From Magnolia sinica (lineage: Eukaryota; Streptophyta; Magnoliopsida; Magnoliales; Magnoliaceae): a stretch of 64,000 bases of DNA. Location: positions 61,440,001 through 61,504,000 of the forward strand of contig NC_080590.1 in NCBI RefSeq assembly GCF_029962835.1, read 5' to 3'. The notes below the pieces were generated by a model that was not told the DNA's origin, ran no database searches, and saw nothing but the letters and a program-made list of their open reading frames with translations. The translations under genes were made by a program, and so were the position numbers. Positions 56,781 through 64,000 of the stretch are shown here, in pieces. Numbering within the stretch: position 1 is the stretch's first letter; each line of letters opens with the position of its first letter.

Positions 56781-57770
56781 ATGAATCAGGACTTGATACG
56801 TCTTGATCGATTCGATGGAACCAATTTTACAAGAAGGCAAGACAAGCTGAAATTTCTCCTAACGGCGCTAAAGATCTATCACATATTAGATCTAAATCTG
56901 CAGGCGCTACCTGAAGCATCCGACAAAGACACACCTGAATAGGTGGCTGCCCACACCAAACGAGCCGAAGACGAACTCTTATGTCGAGGACACATTCTGA
57001 ACGCTCTCTCCGACCGCCTGTACGATCAGTACCAACAGACGTCATCAGCAAAGGAGATCTGGGCCGCTCTGGAATTCAAATACAAAGCTGAAGAAGAAGG
57101 TATCAATAAGTTTCTCATCGCCAGGTATTTTGACTTCAACATGGTAGATAATAAACCATTGCTGCCCCAAATCTAAGAACTGCAGCTAATAGTAAACAAA
57201 ATCAAAGCGATAAAAATCGATCTTCCTGAATCATTCCAAGTTGGGGCTATAATCGCCAAATTGCCACCGATGTGGAAAGACTATAGAAAGAAGTTGTTAT
57301 ATAAAACTGAGGACTACACACTGGAACAAATCCAGAAACACCTCAGAATTGATGAAGAATCTCGTAACCGTGACAGAAAGAATGATAACGGGAATGCCTC
57401 GTCTAAGGTACACGCAGTAAAGAATACTAATAACAAACATCTCGAGAAGGATGATTCTCTGAAACCCATTAAAGGAAAATTCAAGAAAAATACCTAAAAG
57501 AAGAATGGAAAGTTCAAAGGCCCATGCCATGTCTGTGAGAAAACAGGGCACTATGCTCGAGTATGCCGATATCGCAAATCTAAAAAAGAGGCAAGTGCAG
57601 TAGAAGAAGGCGATATCGTGGCTATGATCACTGAGGTGAATACCATCCATGACAAAGTTCCAGGTTGGTGGTATAATACTGTCACTACAGTACATGTGTG
57701 CTACGACAAATCAGCCTTCAAAACCTATGAGGAATTGACCGATGGTCAAGAAGTCCAAATGGGTAATGAA
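56781..57770 (+). pseudogene. gag of Copia C
   Basis: One reading frame from ATG 56781: MNQDLIRLDRFDGTNFTRRQ, then LDLNLQAL, a stop at 56940, KEIWAALEFKY, a stop at 57174, LPPMWKDYRKKL, a stop at 57495 and the zinc knuckle CHVCEKTGHYARVC (CX2CX4HX4C). These are the standard features of Copia gag. Apart from the single-base stops the frame is intact. Confidence 0.9.
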
Positions 57771-60658
57771 GTCTGATCAAAGGTCGTCGGCAAAGGAACT
57801 GTTGAATTGATATTCACCTCTAGAAAGAAAGTGATTCTGACTAATGTACTGCACGTCCCAGACATGAGGCGAAACTTAGTTTCTGGGGATCTTCTGGGAA
57901 AACCAGGCATACGGGTGTACGAGTCAGGTAAACTGATTTTGTCCAAGAATGTGAATTTTGTCGGAAAGGGATATGCTTGTAATGAGATGGTTAAGTTTTC
58001 TTTGAATGAAAGTAGAACTTCTGCGTATATGGTTGAATCTGCTGGACTGTGGCATGATAGGCTAGCCCATATAGGGTATAGTACCTTGAAGTTCATGGCT
58101 AAGAATGGTTTAATCTCGTACATAGATAATGAAACCGATAAATGTGAAGTGTGCATAAGATCCAAAATAACGAAGAAACCTTTTCCAAGTGTTGAAAGAT
58201 TGCCTCAAGTATTGGATCTTGTGCACAGTGATATATGTGAGTTAAACGACATTCTTACTCGTGGAGGTAAACGATACTTCATAACCTTTATAGATGATTG
58301 CTCTATATATGTGTATGTTTATCTGTTAAAGAGAAAAGATGAAGCATTAAACATGTTTAAAATATATAAAGCAGAAGTAGAGAATCAACTAAATAAGAAG
58401 ATAAAAATTCTCCGTAGCGATAGAGGAGGAGAATACTTCTCCAATGAATTCGATAACTTCTGTGAAGAACATACACACCTCAACAAAATGGAATAGCTGA
58501 AAGGAAGAATAAAACATTAGTAGAAATGGTCAACTCAATGCTGATAAGAGCAAAGTTGTCACTAAGTCTATGGGGTGAGGCACTGTTTGCAGCATGCCAT
58601 ATAATAAACAGAATTCTGTCTAAAAAATATAAAATATCTCCATATGAAACCTGGAGAGGTAGAAAACCTAACCTAAGATATCTAAAAGTGTGGGGGTGTC
58701 TTGCGTATTGCAAAATCCCTAGTCCAAAAAGAACTAAGTTAGGACCAATAGCTATTAAGTGCGCCTTCGTAGGGTATGCACAAAATAGTAAAGCTTATAG
58801 ACTTTTAGACATAGAGTCTAATACAATAATAGAATCAAGAGATATTGAGTTTTTTGAGAACTTACTATCCTTGGAGTCAAAGGATAATGAAATCCAAACT
58901 CCTAATAGAGAATCATATAGCACAGCTCCACAGATAGTGGAAGCTCCTGTTGAACCTCGTAGGAGTCAAAGGACAATAATAGAGAAGAGTCTAGGAGATG
59001 ACTACATGGACTCACAACGCATCATTTTCCATCTTGTAGAAGGAGATAAAGAAAATGTCATAAGAAAAATACCTATAGTGATGACTATAGAAGATGATCC
59101 TAAAACATATAAAGAGGCTGTATCCTCTAGAGACTCAGCTTTCTGGAAAGAAGCTATAAACGATGAAATGGAATCCATACTGTCAAATCAAACATGGGAA
59201 CTAGTAAACTTATCTTCAGGTTCTAGACCCATAGGTTGTAAGTAGGTATTTAGGAAGAAATATCACACTGATGAGACTATCCAAACCTTTAAAGCTCTAC
59301 TAGTAGCTAAAGATTTTAGACAAAAAAAAGGGATAGATTACTTTGACACATACTCTCCTGTAGCTAGGATAACATCCATTAGGATATTATTTGCACTAGC
59401 TTTCATACATCATCTTCACATCCACCAAATGGATGTTAAGACCGCATTCCTAAATGGTGACCTCAATAAGGAGGTATACATGGAACAACCTGAAGGTTTC
59501 ATTCTACCAGAAAATGAAAACAAAGTATGTAGATTAGTCAAATCTTTATATGGATTAAAATAAGTACCAAAATAATGGCATGAGAAGTTTGATTCCAAAA
59601 TACTTTCTCATGGTTTCATGCATAATGTAGCTGACAAATGCATATATTCAAAAGTAGATGATACTTCTATCGTTATTATTTGTCTGTATATTGATGACAT
59701 ATTAATAATAAGTAATAAAATGGAATGTGTGACTGAAACAAAAAGGTTTCTATCTTCCGTATTCAAAATGAAGGATCCTGGACAAGTTGAAACCATCCTA
59801 GGTATCAAAGTTAAAAAACATTGTGGGGGTTATGCTTTGTGTCAATCTCATTATATTGAGAAGATACTAAACAAGTTTAACCATCTAAGTATAAAAGAAG
59901 CAAAGACCCCATTTGATCCAAGTATCAAGCTAAAAGAAAATACTGGAAGAACAGTTGCACAATTAGAATATGCGAGTGCATTAGTGAGTCTTATGTATGC
60001 TATGCAATGCACTAGACCTGATATCGCATATGCTGTGAGTAAACTTAGTAATAACCCCAGTACTGAACACTGGAATGCAATCAGTAGAGTCCTTGGTTAC
60101 TTAAAAGCAACCAAAGATTTAGGACTATTTTATTCAGAGCTTCCTTCTGTATTGGAAGGATATACCGATGCGAGCTGGATATCGAGCGCGGGGGACAACA
60201 AGTCTACTACAGGGTGGATATTCACCTTAGGAGGTGCAGCTATATCTTGGGGATCCAAGAAACAGACTTGCATAATGCACTCAACTATGAAGTTTGAATT
60301 CATAACCTTGGCTGCAACAGGTAAAGAGACTGAGTGGTTAAGGAATCCTCTATTAGAAATCCCTTTCTTTGTAAAGCCTATATCAGATATGTCACTATAT
60401 TATGATAGTAAAGCCACATTAGTTAGAGCCTATAGCGGCACTTATAATGGTAAGTCTAGACATATCAGTCTTCGACATGATTATGTCAGACAATTGATTC
60501 GAGATGGAATCATTGTTATTTCCTATGTGAAATCAAGCAACAACCTGGCAGATCCTTTCACTAAACCTCTACCGAGAGAGGTAGTAAAGGCTACATCTAG
60601 AGGGATGGGGTTGAAATTCTTCAACCAAAGTTCCACTAGTAATGGTAACCCAACCTAA
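57771..60658 (+). pseudogene. pol (protease tail, integrase, RT, RNase H) of Copia C
   Basis: VILTNVLHVPDMRRNLVS closes the protease. GAG-pre-integrase LWHDRLAHIGY and CEVCIRSKITKKPF follow. The integrase core has DLVHSDICE, FIDDCSIYVYVYLLK and ILRSDRGGEYFSNEF. At about 58475 a short deletion shifts the frame into TPQQNGIAERKNKTLVEM. RT gives W(KEA)INDEMESI, a stop at 59243, FDTYSPVAR, QMDVKTAFLNGDLNKEVYME, stops near 59562 and 59574 (Q codons), then [10 protein letters not shown]. RNase H ends with [28 protein letters not shown] and LADPFTKPL. The lineage is not assigned. Confidence 0.9.
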
Positions 60659-61194
60659 AGTCAGAAAATCTCTAATTTTGGTTTTAATGGGTAAGAACAA
60701 GTCACTGATATGTGGAAAGTTTTTAGCACTAAATTATATAACCACATTTATAATACATAAGTGCTGAACATTACGAAAGAAGGTTGAGTCTTAGAACTCT
60801 TAATGAAATCCAGTTTATAAGGACAAGTGTCTTATAGTAACGGAGACACTGGAAGGATTTCACCTATATGAACGTAGAGATGGTGCCATCTCTCATGAGA
60901 GTTAGGAGTTTTCTCTTAGGATCGTTCACGAATTAGGATAAGTACATGACCATTAAATGTGCTGAGCAAGATTGTGAGAACTCTAACAAACACATAGCGA
61001 ATATGTGTATGATTTTTCTGACTCTGTTATTTAGGAATAACTGGTTCAACGCTACGACTACCAGTCATTTCGACAGAGTTTTGAGATACTTACACTAAGG
61101 AAAGATTAAAATCGAAAGATATCTTTCTTTATGCATAAAAACTAATTATTCTGGTAGAATTGTTTAACCGAGAAAATATATGTTATAAAAAATC
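60659..61194 (+). other. Post-pol spacer of Copia C
   Basis: Non-coding DNA between the stop of pol and the purine tract. No ORF or repeat recognised. Confidence 0.6.
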
Positions 61195-61205
61195 AGGTGG
61201 GAGAT
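61195..61205 (+). promoter_or_regulatory. Polypurine tract of Copia C
   Basis: AGGTGGGAGAT immediately before the 3' LTR, the usual Copia form. Confidence 0.85.
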
Positions 61206-62208
61206 TGTTGCAAAAATATTGATTTTTATAAAATATATTTTAATAATAAAATATAATATATGATATATAAAAAGTTATTTTGAAAAAACACCGTTTTGTG
61301 GGTTTTTAGGAATAGTCTCACATGGGAAAGGGAAGAGAAGAAAAAATGGTTTAAATGAAAGCAGTGGATGATTATAATATTTACTCACCTAGTTCAAGGA
61401 CTATGGGACACTTGCGCATGATCTCGGGCTCGGACTCGGACTCAGTCTCGGTCTCGGTCACGGGCACGGGCTCGATGCGAGGGCATGGGCATGTGAGGCA
61501 GTGTGGCTTTAGAGGCACTAGTGGCACACTTTGCATGTCCCATGTCCGCATCGTGTCGCAGAGGGTCACTCCTTTGCGACCTTGAGCGAACCGAAGTGAG
61601 ACGTGTGCGAGTCACGGTATGACTAAGTGGCTAAGGTGGGTGACTGGTTGACAGAGAGACTAGAGGACTAGGAGAGATATCCCTCAGTATATATAGAGGG
61701 ACTGAAAAGACCTGTTACAGCAGAAACTGTAACAGCTGTGCCATTAGTGCAGAGACCAGCTGTAACTGCTGCATGGCTAGCCCAACAGTTAGAAAACGGC
61801 TAGCTGCTGTCTCACAACAGTCAGCATGCAACAGATTAATGGCCATGCACAACAGTAAAAAACGGCTAGTTTTCCAACAACCAAAAATGGCTTAATGGAA
61901 TTTATGTTTTTGGACCATAACCGCTTAGCCACCATAGCCTATAAAAGGAGGGTCTGGATGAGTTTCCAAACCATCTCTCAACCCACTCCAGCAGACCCAT
62001 ACGAATTAAGACACAGCTCACTACTTCTCTTCAATACTCCAGTGGTTCCAGCAAGACAGCAAGGGTTGAACCTTTGCTAGAAGAACAGACCAACGGTGTG
62101 GTTTAGAACGGTTCATCTGAACCAGTGGCTGAAGAACTGATCAGTGTAATGGTCTAAATCAAAAGGAATTTCTTCTCTTTCTTTCTTATTTGGGATTTTT
62201 TCTATATT
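61206..62208 (+). repeat. Truncated 3' LTR of Copia C
   Basis: Aligns with 55427-56458 and then ends abruptly. The TATA box is at 61940-61946. Confidence 0.85.
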
Positions 62209-62292
62209 TATAAGTGCTATGGTCTCATGCTCCTTTGATTGTCAAATTTTGTTGTGCCAAAATCTCTATCTGCGTCTTGTGTTTGTATGTTG

Positions 62293-62323
<31 letters not shown>

Positions 62324-64000
62324 CAAGACACTGCATCACAATGGTTCAAGACATGTACGGTGCTGTGCTTCAAGAAATGTAAAGTCATGTACTTTAAGCA
62401 TCAATGTTCAGTGCTACATCGATAAGAAGAGTACATTTCAAGACTCAAGTACAACTCAAGATGAAGTTTAATTTCAAGCTTTAGAAGATCTCAAGATTAA
62501 GCTACATCAAGTAGAGATCTCAAGCTTCATAAGGTTCAAAGGTCAACCATTATCTGAAAGGAATAAAGTTCAATGTTCATAGTTAATGATCAAGGTATGA
62601 TAGACCTTAGATTGACCTTAGGGTAGGTCATTTTGTATACATAATTAAAAATGAATTTATTTATATGAATTGGTCTATTCTAAGACTAGTCCTGGACCTT
62701 GTTCGACTAGTCTAGCACTGGTTCGACCAGTCCAAGAAATTCCACGACCAGTCCTAAGTTTTTGAAGATTTTTAAAATTTTTTGGTTACTTTATGACCAG
62801 TCCTGGAGACTGTTCGACCGGTCGTAGGGAGGTCACGACTCGACCTTCGACCAGTCCTAGAACTAAGACTCAAACTCCAGTAACCAAGCCTAGTTGTCTA
62901 CGACCAGTCCTGGGTTTGCTACGACCAGTAGTAGGTGGTCTAAGACCAGTCGTAAAAATCCTAAGACTAGTTGTAGAACTGTTTTCAAAGATCGTGCTTA
63001 AAAATTCAAAATGCCGTTGAAGCTACGACCAGTCGATGGGTTCCTAAGACCAGTCATAGATGTGATCTTTTCATCTATAAATTGAACACGAATTTCAGAG
63101 TTTTTTCATTGATTAATTTCAAGAAAATTCAAGCCTCCACTCTGAGATAAGTTGTTCATTTTAAGCTATGTTGTGCATATTTAATATACTTTTTGTTAGC
63201 TTCTCTTATTTGATTTTATTCCTATATTCTAATCTTATTTGAAAAGAGGAATTGCTGTATTCCTTCTTCTTGGAATCAAAATCAAATAGAGCTAAGCCCA
63301 TTTGATTTAATTTAAAATCAATTAGAACTTAGAACCATTGTAAAGTGAGTATTGGACATTGAACGTTGATTCGAACATCTTCTCCGATTGGTTCTACTGG
63401 GCTACTACAAAAAGGAGAAATCCAGGTATTTTACTTTTATGTAATTTACATTCTTTTAGTTTCTTTTGAGATTGAGCCAAAAAAATCTCATTGTGTTGGT
63501 TATCTGAGGAGAGCCAAAAAACTTAGAAAGTGTGGGTTTTTGGATTATGTAAGACTAAGTTAAAAAGACACAATTGTGAAGGTTTTAGATGAACCTGTGA
63601 AACCTATTTTGTTAGTGAACGCTAATATCCCCTGTGTGAGGATATTAGGAGTGGATTAACATTCTGTATGGCTGTTGTTGAACAGTTGGTGTACACACAG
63701 GCGATCCACTATAATTCTTTGTCTTGTGGTTTGAATGCTTGCTTAATATCTTTTATCATTCAGTTTTGTGGAATGTATGTGTGGATGTGAATGTTGTAAA
63801 ATTTACATTTCAAGCACAGTGGGAATGTTATAATAATTTAGATTTAAATTTCTACAATTTATTTTAATTCCTTACTATTTATTTATTCCTCTCTGGTTTG
63901 ATTTTTTGATACAAAGGACATTCTAAAAATAAGGTTGTCCTACCATAAACCCTTGGTTTTTATGGTGTAAGGTTGTCCTTAGAACTGAATTTGTATCAAC
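62209..64000 (+). mobile_element. SIRE/Maximus-type Copia LTR region, running off the window
   Basis: No ORF. 62690-63060 is full of CGACCAGTCCTA/GACCGGTCG words; such 'gaccggtcg' runs are typical of SIRE LTRs. At 63680-63740 the order ACACAGGCGATCCACTATAA then TTTGTCTTGTGGTTTG matches the R/U5 part of SIRE LTRs as I remember it. An (AT)n run is at about 62292-62320. The left border at 62208 coincides with the truncation of Copia C. The PBS would lie beyond 64000. Confidence 0.55.

Larger units (their letters stand above)
55427..62208 (+). mobile_element. Copia retrotransposon C, nearly full length, 3' LTR truncated
   Basis: The 5' LTR starts TGTTGCAAAAATATTG at 55427 and the 3' LTR starts identically at 61206, preceded by a purine tract. 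Between them lie gag and a pol with protease, integrase, RT and RNase H in Copia order. The 3' LTR stops matching its partner at about 62208 (after TTTCTATATT); roughly 300 bp are missing and a different element follows. So no target duplication can be tested. Stops: three in gag, one in the protease region, one integrase frameshift and three in RT. Confidence 0.9.

Overview
This 64-kb window is nuclear DNA of a flowering plant with a repeat-swollen genome. Almost all of it consists of nested LTR retrotransposons, an L1 LINE, MITEs, a SINE and microsatellites. I find only one convincing host gene, a small HSP20-like (alpha-crystallin domain) protein at 51310-51795 on the minus strand. The recurrent GTGGGCCCAC-type blocks in a MITE and in a long LTR remind me of magnoliid intergenic DNA, but that assignment is weak and from memory.

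Layout. (1) 1-17.8 kb: a badly decayed Tat-lineage Ty3/gypsy element (A, plus strand, 5' end outside the window). It has protease, RT, RNase H, a second RNase H and integrase remnants, then a convergent antisense gene with a plant mobile domain (PMD) at 5.7-11.06 kb. A 5.5-kb solo-LTR-like unit (11373-16882) packed with tandem arrays separates this from the 3' LTR. (2) 18.0-18.5 kb: a MITE. (3) 18.5-20.6 kb and 40.2-43.06 kb: the two halves of one plus-strand L1 LINE. They are separated by organelle-like DNA with a trnR-UCU-like fragment and by a complete 18.6-kb Tat element B (20803-39415, minus strand). B has two LTRs of about 1.4 kb, a perfect 5-bp target duplication AAATG, a PBS, a PPT, gag-pro-pol, and two plus-strand antisense genes of the PMD/DUF7745 type. 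The first antisense gene has two canonical short introns. (4) 43-53.4 kb: the host-like island, with a 0.37-kb tandem duplication, MITEs, an old minus-strand Copia fragment carrying a SINE with a 12-bp target duplication, a hAT MITE with near-perfect 8-bp target duplications, and the HSP20-like gene with a telo-box and CT tract in its leader. (5) 53.4-64 kb: a Copia 5' end cut by a gypsy LTR fragment, which is cut by a nearly complete Copia element C (55427-62208, 3' LTR truncated), followed by a SIRE-type LTR running out of the window.

How the parts work together. Tat elements A and B share one architecture: pol on one strand, then one or two convergent antisense genes between pol and the 3' LTR. 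In B a 30-50-bp palindromic motif occurs in both LTRs and upstream of each antisense gene, a candidate shared control site. Because the introns of the antisense gene lie opposite to the genomic RNA, they can pass through retrotransposition unspliced. Every retroelement ORF carries stops or frameshifts, so none looks autonomous as it stands.
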